A DNA stretch of 64,000 bases from Marinigracilibium pacificum (GTDB lineage Bacteria > Bacteroidota > Bacteroidia > Cytophagales > Cyclobacteriaceae): contig NZ_JABBNU010000003.1 in assembly GCF_012926615.1 (NCBI RefSeq), positions 402,848 to 466,847 of the forward strand, written 5' to 3'. The notes under the pieces are model-generated. The model was not told where the DNA came from. It saw nothing but the letters and a program-made list of their open reading frames with translations, and searched no databases. How positions within the stretch are numbered: the stretch's first letter is position 1; every line of letters begins with the position of its first letter. Position numbers and translations under genes: made by a program. Below, one piece after another: positions 28,201 to 36,333 of the stretch.

Positions 28201-28275
28201 TTGAATCGGTGAATGTGCCATTAATGCCAACATCACGATCGCGAAGCACGTTAACTTTTGATAAAGCTGCTTCAT
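25267..28275 (-). CDS. SusC/RagA-family TonB-dependent outer-membrane transporter
   Basis: This 1002-residue protein has a signal peptide (to about residue 26, SPIQAQ) and a carboxypeptidase-regulatory-like domain (about 30-105, GEGLPAVNVMEKGTTNGAVTD). A TonB-box-like SEVVVVGYG is near 109-117. The plug domain includes NISNPAQLLQGKVAGLNI and GSAAAIYGTRASSGVIIVTTK. A 22-strand barrel follows, closing with the aromatic end FLVGLNLTF. It imports a ligand across the outer membrane using TonB energy. It is the first gene of the minus-strand operon, and an operator-like site lies 159 bp upstream. Confidence 0.95.
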   Translation of the reverse strand: MKQLYQKLTCFAIVMLALMAHSPIQAQTITVSGVVSDFNGEGLPAVNVMEKGTTNGAVTDVMGNYSVTVASDAILVFSSVGFEKQEIPVNGRTSIDITLVEDIQALSEVVVVGYGIQEKKEVTSAITSVDEESFNKGNISNPAQLLQGKVAGLNISSPNPGNPFAGYNIQLRGVSTSGSNTSPLVVIDGVIGGDLNSVDPNDIESIDVLKDGSAAAIYGTRASSGVIIVTTKSGQSGEAKVDYNGFTSFESIANRVEVLSAEEYIRLGNEVFPEGDPRRPADYGSSTDWLDEITRETGFSQSHNIAVGGGNSQTKYRVSYTYRDVQGMLKGTGLKQHSVRLNLDQNLFDDFATVSVQFASTKRENKFGEDRAFGSAVVFNPTAPVRWSEADSLFYGADRNFGGYFETPNIFNQFNPVNLVENIINENKTERIFFTTKLNLNFTDNLLGVIQYSNTTFDEYGGKVVSQFTPLDDAIASGGTMSRYTNQNSNDLFEAYLNYFDDFGDFNLNVTAGYSYQYFQAVGDNIFGEGLARYGFSYHNMQTALSWQVSDDNSLRVTAPTSYKNSNTLTALFARASINYKDAVFLTLSGRYEGSSRFGPDNRYGLFPGVSAGIDIARLANLSSFDILKLRVGYGVTGNLPNEDDLYFLKYEFRNWQNINPTGTPDWVPSYTPIQNDNEDLKWEEKSEFNVGVDFALFESRLSGTIDWYVRDTKDFIERQNVAVPPNRAPTTVINAGSIRNSGVEIALNYQVVNNTDFSYTTGINFAHVKAEILELAGDGGFVDKVGAGSPGLSGQTFARVFEGGEVGDLWGFKLIGIDGDGQWLREDINGDGIINDFDKTKIGNGMPDFTFGWTNSFVYKNFDFNFFFRGAVGHDILSQHRVYYQVPAQIAAGNVLASVEELLALDNAAVQNINDYFVEDASFITLDNATIGYNFNTTNRSWLDRCRVYVTGQNLFYITGYSGVSPEVRYNSDGPLAAGIEDRNTTWSRTRTFLVGLNLTF

Positions 28276-28640
28276 AGATTATGTTTATTTAGGTTATCAG
28301 TTAAATACAATTAGTATAATTTAAAAATTTTTAATCAGAATAGTAATTACTACCCTCTTAAATTCGGTTTTTCTATTTCTTTACTTCGGAATTACCAAAT
28401 CATTAAAATATCAGGTTAAATTGCTTTATGTTTCGAAAACGTTTGCAATTACCACCTTCCATTAAAAAGGGCTATAAAGCCATTAAAAATTGATTTTTTA
28501 TGTAATTCCTTACTAGCATGTCTATCAAGTATAAATAAATATATTACCTAAAAACAAAGATTATTTTACTTTTTTTAACAATAAGTGAAATGAAATAAGG
28601 ATATTTTATTGAAAACCAGTAAAAAAAGCATTCGCGAAAG
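28276..28640. other. Divergent control region between susC and the MDR dehydrogenase
   Basis: About 365 AT-rich bp without an ORF. It holds the operator-like site at 28434-28449. I could not assign a TAnnTTTG -7 box to either gene with confidence. Confidence 0.4.
28434..28449. promoter_or_regulatory. Operator-like site upstream of susC
   Basis: CGAAAACGTTTGCAAT shares its first 12 bases with the pckA site and differs at one of 16 positions. It is 159 bp before the susC start and 192 bp before the divergent dehydrogenase. It resembles LacI-family operators centred on AACGTT. Confidence 0.5.
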
Positions 28641-29642
28641 ATGAAAGCAATTGAAATACAAACACTTACCGAAAACAAAGTTGTCTTATCAGAAAAAAAC
28701 AAACCAACAGCAAGTGATTCTGAAGTAATTATTAAAGGTTTGGCAGCTGCTTTAAACCATAGAGATCAATATATCAGAGAAGGTCTTTACCCTGGTATAA
28801 AGGATGGCGTTACTCTCGGCTCTGATCTTTGTGGGGTAGTAATTGAATCTCCTTCTGATTCTTCACTTATAAATAAAAGAGTAATTGTTAATCCAAACAG
28901 ACAATGGGGAGACTCAGAAAAAGCTCAGTCCAAAGATTACCATATCATGGGCCTTCCTACAGATGGTGCTTTAGCCGAATTCACAAAAGTCCCTATTGAT
29001 AAAATATTTGAAGCTCCACAGTTTCTATCAGACGAAGAATGTGCTGCACTACCCCTTGCAGGGATGACTGCTTATCGAGCTTTATTTTACCATGGTCAGG
29101 CCGAAAAAGGCCAAAAAGTATTAGTAACAGGTATTGGTGGTGGAGTTGCTCAATTTGCTGCTCAATTTGCCTTAGCTCAGAATTGTGATGTTTTTGTTAC
29201 TACCAGTAGTGAAGTAAAGGCCTCTAAATTTAAAGAGTTGGGAGTGAAAAATTCTTATAACTATAAGGATGAAAACTGGTATAAAGCTTTAATAAGTGAT
29301 ACTAATGGAGGAGTTGACTTAGTAATTGATAGCGCCGGGGGTGATCTTATGAACACCTATATAAAATGCACCAAACCAGGAGGTAAAATTGTCTTTTATG
29401 GCGCCAGTGCTGGTAAAACCAATAAATTTGACCTCCATTCTACATTTTGGAAACAAATAACAATACAAGGGTCAACCATGGGAAGTGATGAGGAATTTAC
29501 AAAAATGATTGATTTTGTAAACAAACATAAAATTCATCCTATAATCGACAATGATCAATTCACTTTAGATACAGCAATTGATGCTTTTGATAAAATGAAG
29601 TCAGGCAAGCAATTCGGCAAATTAGTGATTAAATTAACTTGA
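28641..29642 (+). CDS. Zinc-independent MDR-family oxidoreductase (quinone-oxidoreductase-like)
   Basis: This 333-residue protein of the medium-chain dehydrogenase/reductase superfamily has an N-terminal GroES-like domain (NHRDQYIREGLYP, LGSDLCGVV) and a Rossmann NAD(P)-binding domain with VTGIGGGVAQFAAQFA near 153-170. The GHE motif and cysteine cluster of zinc alcohol dehydrogenases are missing, which places it with quinone oxidoreductases and enoyl reductases. It reduces an unknown carbonyl or enone with NADPH in the cytosol. It stands alone, divergent from the SusCD operon. Confidence 0.8.
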   Translation: MKAIEIQTLTENKVVLSEKNKPTASDSEVIIKGLAAALNHRDQYIREGLYPGIKDGVTLGSDLCGVVIESPSDSSLINKRVIVNPNRQWGDSEKAQSKDYHIMGLPTDGALAEFTKVPIDKIFEAPQFLSDEECAALPLAGMTAYRALFYHGQAEKGQKVLVTGIGGGVAQFAAQFALAQNCDVFVTTSSEVKASKFKELGVKNSYNYKDENWYKALISDTNGGVDLVIDSAGGDLMNTYIKCTKPGGKIVFYGASAGKTNKFDLHSTFWKQITIQGSTMGSDEEFTKMIDFVNKHKIHPIIDNDQFTLDTAIDAFDKMKSGKQFGKLVIKLT

Positions 29643-29746
29643 ATTTTGTTGTGAACTCATTTCAATCTTCATCTTGATAAAATTTATAACAAAATTTAAG
29701 TTACCCTGTTTAAAATTTCAATTTCCAGTCAGGGTATAGGGAAAAT

Positions 29747-30067
29747 CTATTCCTGTTCAAACTGCCAGTTGGTATATGCATTTTGAAGTTCAGCCAAAGC
29801 TTTAAAATCGCCTTGTTGCTGAGCCAATTTAATACCATCTTCAAATATTTTAGCTGTTTGCTCAGGATCAGTTTCCATAAAATAATGTGCTGCATGATAA
29901 TATGTCGGAAGATAATTCGGAAAATTTGTTAAAAGTATAACAAAATATTCTTTGGAAGAGGCTGAATTTTCTCCTAAATACTCAAGCGCTAATGCGTAGT
30001 AGTTAAAAGGATCGGAAGAATCTTCTTTAATATAGGATTTTAGTAACTCTATGCGTTTTTTATTCAT
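29747..30067 (-). CDS. Small TPR-like protein
   Basis: I place the start at ATG 30067 (MNKKRIELLKSYIKED), giving 106 residues. A longer frame exists, but it runs into the etfB promoter and coding region on the other strand. The chain is helical with tetratricopeptide-type pairs: DPFNYYALALEYLGENSASSKEYF, PNYLPTYYHAAHYFMETDPEQ and AKIFEDGIKLAQQQGDFKALAELQ. No signal peptide is present, so it is cytosolic. Such proteins mediate protein contacts, and the partner is unknown. It diverges from etfB with 85 bp between starts. Confidence 0.7.
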   Translation of the reverse strand: MNKKRIELLKSYIKEDSSDPFNYYALALEYLGENSASSKEYFVILLTNFPNYLPTYYHAAHYFMETDPEQTAKIFEDGIKLAQQQGDFKALAELQNAYTNWQFEQE

Positions 30068-30152
30068 CGTTTTAGGTTTTAAAATAACGTTTGAATGAGT
30101 ATATTCGTGCAAAAATAGTATGTATTCATAACAAATTTTATTCTGTATAAAT

Positions 30153-30890
30153 ATGAAAATACTGGTTTGTATAACACACGTACCCGATACTACATCAAAA
30201 ATCAGTTTTACTGATAACAATACCAAATTTGATTCTACGGGTGTGCAATATATCATCGGCCCTTATGATGATTATGCACTGGCTCGCGCAGTTGAGTTAA
30301 AAGAATCTTTAGGTGCTACAGTTACAGTTCTTAATGTTGGAACTGCTGAAACTGAGCCTACAATCAGAAAAGCATTAGCAATTGGTGCTGATGATGCTAT
30401 CAGAGTTAATGCATTTCCTGAAAATGGTCATTTTGTAGCTGAACAAATTGCACACATTGCAAAAGAAAACAATTACGATCTAATCCTTATGGGTAGAGAG
30501 TCTATTGATTACAATGGTGGTGCTGTTCACGGAATGGTTGCTGAAATGCTTGGATTACCATCTCTTTCACCTGTAATGACTCTTGATATTGAAGGCAATA
30601 CTGCTAAGATGACTAGAGAAATCGAAGGTGGAAAAGAATATGTTGAAGTTGACCTTCCTTTTGTTGCAGGATGCCAGGAGCCTATTGCAGAGTGGAAAAT
30701 CCCTAACATGAGAGGGATCATGACTGCAAGATCTAAGCCATTAAATGTTGTTGAAGCTGTTGATACAACAGAGAAAACATCACTTAAAAACTATGAGCTT
30801 CCTCCTGCTAAAGGTGAGTGCAAAATGGTAGATCCTGATAACGTACAGGAATTAGTAGATCTATTGAAAAATGAAGCTAAGGTTCTTTAA
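30153..30890 (+). CDS. etfB: Electron transfer flavoprotein, beta subunit
   Basis: ETF is a cytosolic FAD/AMP-binding heterodimer that takes electrons from acyl-CoA dehydrogenases and passes them to ETF-quinone oxidoreductase. The 245-residue subunit starts MKILVCITHVPDTTSKISF. It has the ETF beta signature region (VELKESLGATVTVLNVG), the AMP-binding loop (GRESIDYNGGAVHGMVAEMLG, near 113-133) and the conserved EIEGGKE. It is followed 21 bp later by etfA, in the usual order, so the two are co-transcribed. Confidence 0.96.
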   Translation: MKILVCITHVPDTTSKISFTDNNTKFDSTGVQYIIGPYDDYALARAVELKESLGATVTVLNVGTAETEPTIRKALAIGADDAIRVNAFPENGHFVAEQIAHIAKENNYDLILMGRESIDYNGGAVHGMVAEMLGLPSLSPVMTLDIEGNTAKMTREIEGGKEYVEVDLPFVAGCQEPIAEWKIPNMRGIMTARSKPLNVVEAVDTTEKTSLKNYELPPAKGECKMVDPDNVQELVDLLKNEAKVL

Positions 30891-30911
30891 TCAATCAAAA
30901 AGAAATTAATT

Positions 30912-31871
30912 ATGTCATCTATATTAGTATTTGCGGAAAGTACAGACGGAAAATTCAAAAAAACTTCTCGTGAAGCAGTTAGTTATGCTGCAGCAATGGG
31001 GGGTGATGTGACTGCAATCGCTTTTGGCAACATTGATCAGGCTGAACTTGAGTCTTTAGGAAACAATGGCGCTTCTAAAGTTTTGCATGCATCTGACGAT
31101 AAACTTAGTCAGGGTGTTATTCAGGCTTATGCTTCTGCTATTGCACAAGCTGTTGAGCAAACAGGTGCTGAGACTGTTATCATGTCTAAATCATCACTTG
31201 TTGATGCTGTTTCAGCAAGATTAGCTACAAAATTAGGAGCTGCATTAGTAGGTAATGTTGTTAGTCTTCCTGATACATCAAATGGTTTTGTTGTTAAAAG
31301 AAGTATCTACACTAACAAGGCATTTGTTAATGTAGAAATGAACGATGGTAAGAAAATTATTGCCATTAAAAAGAATGCAGTAGCAATTAAAGAAGATGGC
31401 GGAGCGGCTACTGTTGAAGCTTTTTCTCCTTCATTATCTGATGCTGACTTTGCAGTAAAAATCACTAAAACTGAAAAAGCTGAAGGCGATGTTCTTCTAC
31501 CGGAAGCTGACATCGTTGTTTCTGGTGGCCGTGGTCTTAAAGGACCTGAAAACTGGGGAATGGTTGAGGAGTTAGCTAAAGAACTTGGTGCTGCTACAGG
31601 TTGTAGTAAACCAGTTTCTGATATGGACTGGAGACCTCACCACGAACATGTGGGTCAAACAGGTGTAAAAGTCGCACCTTCCTTGTATATTGCAATCGGA
31701 ATCAGTGGAGCAATACAGCACCTTGCCGGTGTAAATGCATCTAAAGTACTGGTTGCCATTAACAAAGACCCGGAAGCACCATTCTTCAAAGCTGCTGATT
31801 ATGGTATCGTGGGTGATGCTTTCGAAGTTGTGCCAAAATTGATCGAAGCAGTTAAAGCTTCTAAAGATTAA
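30912..31871 (+). CDS. etfA: Electron transfer flavoprotein, alpha subunit
   Basis: This 319-residue subunit is the partner of the upstream etfB product. The C-terminal FAD-binding domain is plain: SGGRGLKGPENWGMVEELA (near 202-220), then GATGCSKPVSDMDW, QTGVKVAPSLYIAIGISGAIQH and the closing INKDPEAPFFKAADYGIVGD. The N-terminal domain pairs with EtfB. It works in fatty-acid and amino-acid oxidation feeding the quinone pool, here menaquinone given menD/menE in the window. The BFN-family gene follows after 17 bp. Confidence 0.97.
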   Translation: MSSILVFAESTDGKFKKTSREAVSYAAAMGGDVTAIAFGNIDQAELESLGNNGASKVLHASDDKLSQGVIQAYASAIAQAVEQTGAETVIMSKSSLVDAVSARLATKLGAALVGNVVSLPDTSNGFVVKRSIYTNKAFVNVEMNDGKKIIAIKKNAVAIKEDGGAATVEAFSPSLSDADFAVKITKTEKAEGDVLLPEADIVVSGGRGLKGPENWGMVEELAKELGAATGCSKPVSDMDWRPHHEHVGQTGVKVAPSLYIAIGISGAIQHLAGVNASKVLVAINKDPEAPFFKAADYGIVGDAFEVVPKLIEAVKASKD

Positions 31872-31888
31872 TTAATTTTTATATATCT

Positions 31889-32491
31889 GTGGATAATAGA
31901 ATACGACTGGAAATACTTGGACTATCATCAAGCCAATCTCAAAGCGGCTCATTCGCATTGGTTTTAGGCGAAGTTGGCGGAAACCGACGACTTCCCATCA
32001 TCATTGGTATGCCTGAAGCACAAGCAATTGCTATCGAGATTGAGAAGATTACTCCAAACAGGCCCATGACTCATGACCTGTTCAAGTCGTTTGCCCATAG
32101 CTTTGACTTCACTGTTGAATCAATTGTTATCAGCGAGTTGAAAGAGGGCGTTTTCTATGCAAAAATTGTTTGCCGAAACGAAACAAAATCGGTCGAAATC
32201 GATGCCAGACCTTCTGACGCAATTGCAATCGGTCTTCGCTTTGATGTACCGATATTTACTTTCGAGCAAATAATGGAAGAGGCAGGAATCGAACTTACCG
32301 AAGAAGCTGATGAAGAAATGTCAGAGGCTAAAAAGGAAAAGAAGGTTTCTTCCACTGAAAAAAAACCATTCACAGATCGTCTCAAGGATTTTTCTATTGA
32401 CAAACTCAAAGAAATGCTCGACAAGGCACTGGCTGATGAAAGTTATGAGGAAGCAGCCAAAATCAGAGACGAAATTAATCGTAGAAATTGA
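31889..32491 (+). CDS. Bifunctional-nuclease (BFN/DUF151) family protein with C-terminal UVR motif
   Basis: This 200-residue cytosolic protein starts with GTG (31889), the only start that keeps the conserved N-terminus (DNRIRLEILGLSSSQSQSGSF). The BFN/DUF151 domain spans 1-140, with LPIIIGMPEAQAIAIEIE and ARPSDAIAIGLRFDVPIF. After an acidic/lysine linker (140-165) comes a UvrB/UvrC-type helical hairpin, LKEMLDKALADESYEEAAKIRDEINRRN. The name comes from nuclease activity reported for plant and bacterial members; its cellular role here is unclear. It follows etfA by 17 bp and is probably co-transcribed, ending at the 32522 terminator. Confidence 0.85.
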   Translation: MDNRIRLEILGLSSSQSQSGSFALVLGEVGGNRRLPIIIGMPEAQAIAIEIEKITPNRPMTHDLFKSFAHSFDFTVESIVISELKEGVFYAKIVCRNETKSVEIDARPSDAIAIGLRFDVPIFTFEQIMEEAGIELTEEADEEMSEAKKEKKVSSTEKKPFTDRLKDFSIDKLKEMLDKALADESYEEAAKIRDEINRRN

Positions 32492-32521
32492 TATAATATC
32501 AAGATTATCATAACCTTTTGT

Positions 32522-32553
32522 AAAAAGCCTTTCCATCTTTGGATAGGCTTTTT
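32522..32553 (+). terminator. Terminator after the etfBA-BFN unit
   Basis: AAAAAGCCT (32522-32530) pairs with AGGCTTTTT (32545-32553), with inner pairing of TCCA and TGGA around a TCTT loop. A T-rich tail follows. It lies 30 bp after the stop. Confidence 0.85.
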
Positions 32554-32579
32554 TATTTTTGACGATATTTTTAATTTTT

Positions 32580-33899
32580 ATGGATATTCTTAGAGCCTTA
32601 TTTGGCATTTTGTTCCTTATTGGACTTGGTTATTTGTTTTCAAACAACAAAAAAGCGATCGACTGGAAGATCGTTGGTATTGGTATTGCATTACAAATCA
32701 TTTTTGGTTTGTTGATTGCTGAAGTTGAAATAGTAACCAAGCTATTCAGAGGAGTATCCTATGCATTTGTAAAATTCCTTGACTTTGCCGGAGAAGGCGC
32801 TTTTTTTCTGTTTGGTGGATTAGCCCGAAACAGCTTTGAAGATTCCTCAGCTGGCCATCAACTAGGATTTATCTTTGCTTTCCAGGTTTTACCTACAATT
32901 ATTTTCTTTTCAGCTGTATCTAGTGGTCTTTACTATCTGGGTGTTCTTCAAAAGATCGTTTATGGCATAGCCTGGGTTATGTCTAAAACTATGCGTCTTT
33001 CTGGTGCAGAATCTCTATCAGCAGCAGGCAACATTTTCCTTGGTCAGACAGAAGCTCCTTTGCTTGTTCGTCCTTTCATTAAAAACATGACGCAATCTGA
33101 ATTGATGTGTTTAATGACAGGTGGTATGGCAACCATTGCAGGAGCCGTTCTTGCAGCATATGTTAAGTTGTTAGGTGGTGATAGTATCGAAGCACAAACG
33201 CAATATGCATCATACCTGCTTTCAGCTTCATTTATGAATGCGCCGGCAGCAATTGTTATGTCTAAAATATTTGTTCCGGAATCGAATCCCGAAGCTATTG
33301 ACACTGAACTTAAAGTTAATAAAGAGAACATTGGCGTTAACCTTATTGATGCTTTATCACAAGGAACAAGTGTTGGACTAAAGCTGGCAGCAAATGTTGG
33401 AGCTATGCTTTTAGCTTTCATTGCTATCATTTATGCCCTAAATGGCTTACTAGTAGGCTTTATAGGTGATTACACTGGGCTTAATCAATATGTAATTGAA
33501 TCAACAAATGGAAGCTTTGATGGCTTCTCTCTTCAATATATCCTCGGACAAATATTCAGGGTCTTTGCATGGGTTATTGGTGTTCCATGGCAAGACACTC
33601 TACAGGTTGGTAGTTTATTAGGACAAAAAACCGTAATCAATGAGTTCATAGCCTATGATAACCTGGCAAAAGGGCTAAAAGGAGATAATCCACTTACTGG
33701 CAAGTCGTTAATCATTGCTACTTATGTTCTATGTGGATTCTCTAACTTCAGCTCTATTGCAATTCAAGTTGGTGGAATCGGTTCATTGGCTCCAAATCAG
33801 CAAGGAAATCTTTCAAAATTAGGTTTTAAGGCATTATTTGCAGCAACAATAGCATGTATGCTTACTGCTACAATTGCCGGTGCATTGATCAAAGCTTAA
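32580..33899 (+). CDS. Concentrative nucleoside transporter (NupC/CNT family)
   Basis: From ATG 32580 the protein has 439 residues; the frame could open 21 bp earlier at a TTG, but that lies in the terminator T-tract and lacks a ribosome site. CNT hallmarks are GEGAFFLFGGLARNSFE, the substrate-loop segment GQTEAPLLVRPFIKNMTQSE (near 152-171), MTGGMATIAGAVLAAYV and the C-terminal LCGFSNFSSIAIQVGGIG. About ten membrane segments place it in the inner membrane, where it imports nucleosides with protons or sodium. It is a single gene between two terminator or repeat regions. Confidence 0.93.
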   Translation: MDILRALFGILFLIGLGYLFSNNKKAIDWKIVGIGIALQIIFGLLIAEVEIVTKLFRGVSYAFVKFLDFAGEGAFFLFGGLARNSFEDSSAGHQLGFIFAFQVLPTIIFFSAVSSGLYYLGVLQKIVYGIAWVMSKTMRLSGAESLSAAGNIFLGQTEAPLLVRPFIKNMTQSELMCLMTGGMATIAGAVLAAYVKLLGGDSIEAQTQYASYLLSASFMNAPAAIVMSKIFVPESNPEAIDTELKVNKENIGVNLIDALSQGTSVGLKLAANVGAMLLAFIAIIYALNGLLVGFIGDYTGLNQYVIESTNGSFDGFSLQYILGQIFRVFAWVIGVPWQDTLQVGSLLGQKTVINEFIAYDNLAKGLKGDNPLTGKSLIIATYVLCGFSNFSSIAIQVGGIGSLAPNQQGNLSKLGFKALFAATIACMLTATIAGALIKA

Positions 33900-33958
33900 A
33901 CAGGTTGACATTATTCATTGGTTGGTTTAATTTGGGAAACAATTAAACCTAAATAGAT

Positions 33959-35563
33959 ATGTCTGATAATCTTAACCGATTTTGGTATTTACTTTTTTTA
34001 GTGTTGTTTTTTTCTTGTTCACAGGAAACTTCTACAGTTGAAGAGGAAGTTACAATAGAAGAAAGCTATAAAATAGATAGCAGCTTTTATTCGACAGAAT
34101 TATTTGAAGATGTTCAACTGGCAGCAGTTTTCCCGGACTCGAAAACTTTCACTGATGCCATTCCGCTAAGATCCATTCCAGCAATACTTGATTTATACAA
34201 TGAAAATAAGGAATCAGAAAATTTTGAACTTCGATCTTTCGTAGAACAAAATTTCAAATCTCCTGATAAACCAGCTTCAGGATTTGTATCTGACACTTCC
34301 CTTTCCGTTAATGAGCATATAAGCCGGCTTTGGCCTGTACTCACTCGTGAAGCTGCCAGACAACCGGAAGCAGGTTCATTGATACCCCTACCCTATGATT
34401 ATGTAGTTCCTGGCGGAAGATTCGGTGAGATTTATTATTGGGACTCCTATTTCACAATGCTGGGACTAGTTGCTGACAATGAAGAAGCAACTGTCAGAAA
34501 CATGGTTAATAATTTTAGCTATCTTATCGACACACTTGGGTTTATACCTAATGGTAACCGTACCTATTTCTTAGGAAGAAGTCAGCCGCCTTTTTATTCA
34601 CTAATGGTCAAACTACTTCATGATGCATATGGAGATAGCATTTCACATTACTTACCTCAACTGATCAAAGAATATAACTACTGGCAAAAGGGATCTTCAA
34701 ACCTGGTTAACATTGGAGATTCTGAACGTTCACCGGTTAAGGTAGCTGAAAACTTAATATTGAACCGCTATTTTGATACTAAAACGGGTCCAAGGCCTGA
34801 ATCATATAAAGAGGACGTTTACCTGATGAAGCAAAGTAATCGCGATGCTGAAGAGTTGTATGCTGATATAAGAGCTGCATGTGCATCTGGTTGGGATTTT
34901 AGTAGCCGATGGTGTGCCGATGGTAAAACCCTTCAAACTATCGAGACTACCAAAATTGTACCTGTAGACCTTAATGCATTATTATTTCATCTGGAATTAA
35001 TGATCTCAAGAGGATTTGATGAATTGGGTAATGCAGAAAAAGCAGAAGAATATGCAGAGAAAGCAGAAATAAGAAAAGATGCAATCAGGAAATACTTCTG
35101 GGATGAAGAAAACCAGGTGTTTTCAGATTATCATATAGAAAAAGGGGCCGTTACAGGTAGAAAAACCCTAGCAATGGCTTTTCCTTTGTTCTTTGAATTA
35201 GCTACCCCTGATCAGGCATCCAAAGTAAAAGATGTACTTATGAAAGAATTCTTGAAAGAAGGTGGTTTTTCTACTACCCTAGTTAAATCAGGAGAACAAT
35301 GGGATGCTCCAAATGGCTGGGCACCACTACAATGGATTACTATTCACGGATTAAAAAATTATGGTTTCCAAGCTGAAGCTAATGAAGCTAAAACTCGCTG
35401 GATTACCAGAAACCAAAAGGTCTTTAAGTCAACTGGAAAAATGGTTGAAAAATATGTTGTTACTGGCGATGTAGAAGAAGCCGGTGGTGGCGAGTATCCT
35501 TTACAAGATGGCTTTGGCTGGTCAAATGGAGTGTATAAGGCTTTGAGTAGTCAGGAAGAGTAG
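33959..35563 (+). CDS. treA: Trehalase (GH37) lipoprotein
   Basis: This GH37 enzyme splits alpha,alpha-trehalose into two glucoses. The 534-residue chain is a lipoprotein (Cys20 in LFFSCSQE), so the enzyme acts in the periplasm or at the surface. Both family signatures are present: PGGRFGEIYYWDSYF (near 150-164) and QWDAPNGWAPLQW (near 446). The catalytic acid region RAACASGWDFSSRW (near 304-317) and the base in GGGEYPLQDGFGWSNG (near 508-523) are intact. It works upstream of sugar uptake and is physically separate from the cytosolic trehalose synthesis gene at 45.4 kb. A palindromic repeat follows the stop. Confidence 0.94.
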   Translation: MSDNLNRFWYLLFLVLFFSCSQETSTVEEEVTIEESYKIDSSFYSTELFEDVQLAAVFPDSKTFTDAIPLRSIPAILDLYNENKESENFELRSFVEQNFKSPDKPASGFVSDTSLSVNEHISRLWPVLTREAARQPEAGSLIPLPYDYVVPGGRFGEIYYWDSYFTMLGLVADNEEATVRNMVNNFSYLIDTLGFIPNGNRTYFLGRSQPPFYSLMVKLLHDAYGDSISHYLPQLIKEYNYWQKGSSNLVNIGDSERSPVKVAENLILNRYFDTKTGPRPESYKEDVYLMKQSNRDAEELYADIRAACASGWDFSSRWCADGKTLQTIETTKIVPVDLNALLFHLELMISRGFDELGNAEKAEEYAEKAEIRKDAIRKYFWDEENQVFSDYHIEKGAVTGRKTLAMAFPLFFELATPDQASKVKDVLMKEFLKEGGFSTTLVKSGEQWDAPNGWAPLQWITIHGLKNYGFQAEANEAKTRWITRNQKVFKSTGKMVEKYVVTGDVEEAGGGEYPLQDGFGWSNGVYKALSSQEE

Positions 35564-35580
35564 TGTTTAAATGTTTTGGA

Positions 35581-35598
35581 GGTGTTACATGTAACATC
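35581..35598. repeat. Short imperfect palindrome around GTTACATGTAAC
   Basis: GGTGTTACATGTAACATC is a dyad centred on 35589/35590, with one G-T mismatch. It lies 17 bp after the trehalase stop and immediately before the long palindrome. It may act as a weak transcript end or be a second repeat family. Confidence 0.4.
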
Positions 35599-35609
35599 CT
35601 TTTACACCA

Positions 35610-35665
35610 AATTAAATTTCATTGTAGGGGCGTTGCATGCAACGCCCCTACAATGAAATTTAATT
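35610..35665. repeat. Perfect 56-bp palindrome, REP/MITE-like, copy 1
   Basis: The two 28-bp arms pair without mismatch around the centre 35637/35638 (core TTGCATGCAA, outer GTAGGGGCG / CGCCCCTAC). A 34-bp core (35621-35654) recurs at 39097-39130 with one substitution, so it is a dispersed element rather than a local terminator; no T-tract follows. It could extrude as a cruciform or fold as RNA. Confidence 0.85.
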
Positions 35666-35859
35666 CTACCAACAATTTATATCTTCAAATCACTGTAACA
35701 AGTATCTAAACCGTACATTCCATTAACAACTACTCTTTTACGGATGAGATGTCATTGATTGTTGATTGCAATGCTATAATTAAAATCTGCGTTACAAACT
35801 CAGTTCTCAAACAACCTCGTTATGCTTCGCTAAACAAGATAGATAATTACCACTAAGCT

Positions 35860-35907
35860 CTTCCGGATTTGCAATCCGGAAGCCCAATCTATGGATTTAT
35901 AATCCAT
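35860..35907. repeat. Two adjacent perfect hairpins
   Basis: CTTCCGGATT-tgc-AATCCGGAAG occupies 35860-35882, followed by ATGGATT-tat-AATCCAT at 35891-35907. Both are perfect short-loop dyads without T-tracts. They resemble dispersed palindromic repeats rather than terminators. Confidence 0.6.
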
Positions 35908-36090
35908 TAATAATTAACTACATGCATATCAAAAACACCACTCTACCCGTCATATTGAACGATTAGCCTCCAATTAACTATGACCCCATTCATATTAATA
36001 AAACCACTATTGAAATATTGTTACAACCTAACAGTAAGTGAAATATCTGTCTGTTCAGGGCAGACATGCCTAACCCTAATTAACAAAAAC

Positions 36091-36115
36091 AGCCTCCGGA
36101 AATAATCTGGAGGCT
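36091..36115. repeat. Stem-loop AGCCTCCGGA / TCTGGAGGCT
   Basis: Arms of 10 bp with one mismatch pair around an AATAA loop. No gene on either side is close enough to assign it as a terminator, and no T-tract follows on the plus strand. Confidence 0.45.
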
Positions 36116-36333
36116 TCAATATTATTATAATTTATCTCTCGACACGTGTTATGTTAAAAAGAAACTAGTACCATTTGGCTATTTATTTATCATGGAAATC
36201 CATTAATCCTACGAATCCTGCACTTACTGACGATACTAATGTATGTCAGCACAGGAACGATACTCTCGAATCAATGACGAAGCTTTGCTTTTCAGGATAG
36301 GTGTCAACATTTTCAATTTTCAGACAGATTTGT

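Noticed and set aside
30085..30096. AACGTTTGAAT between the TPR gene and etfB as an operator site
   Set aside because: The left half of the motif does not match, so I treat it as coincidence.
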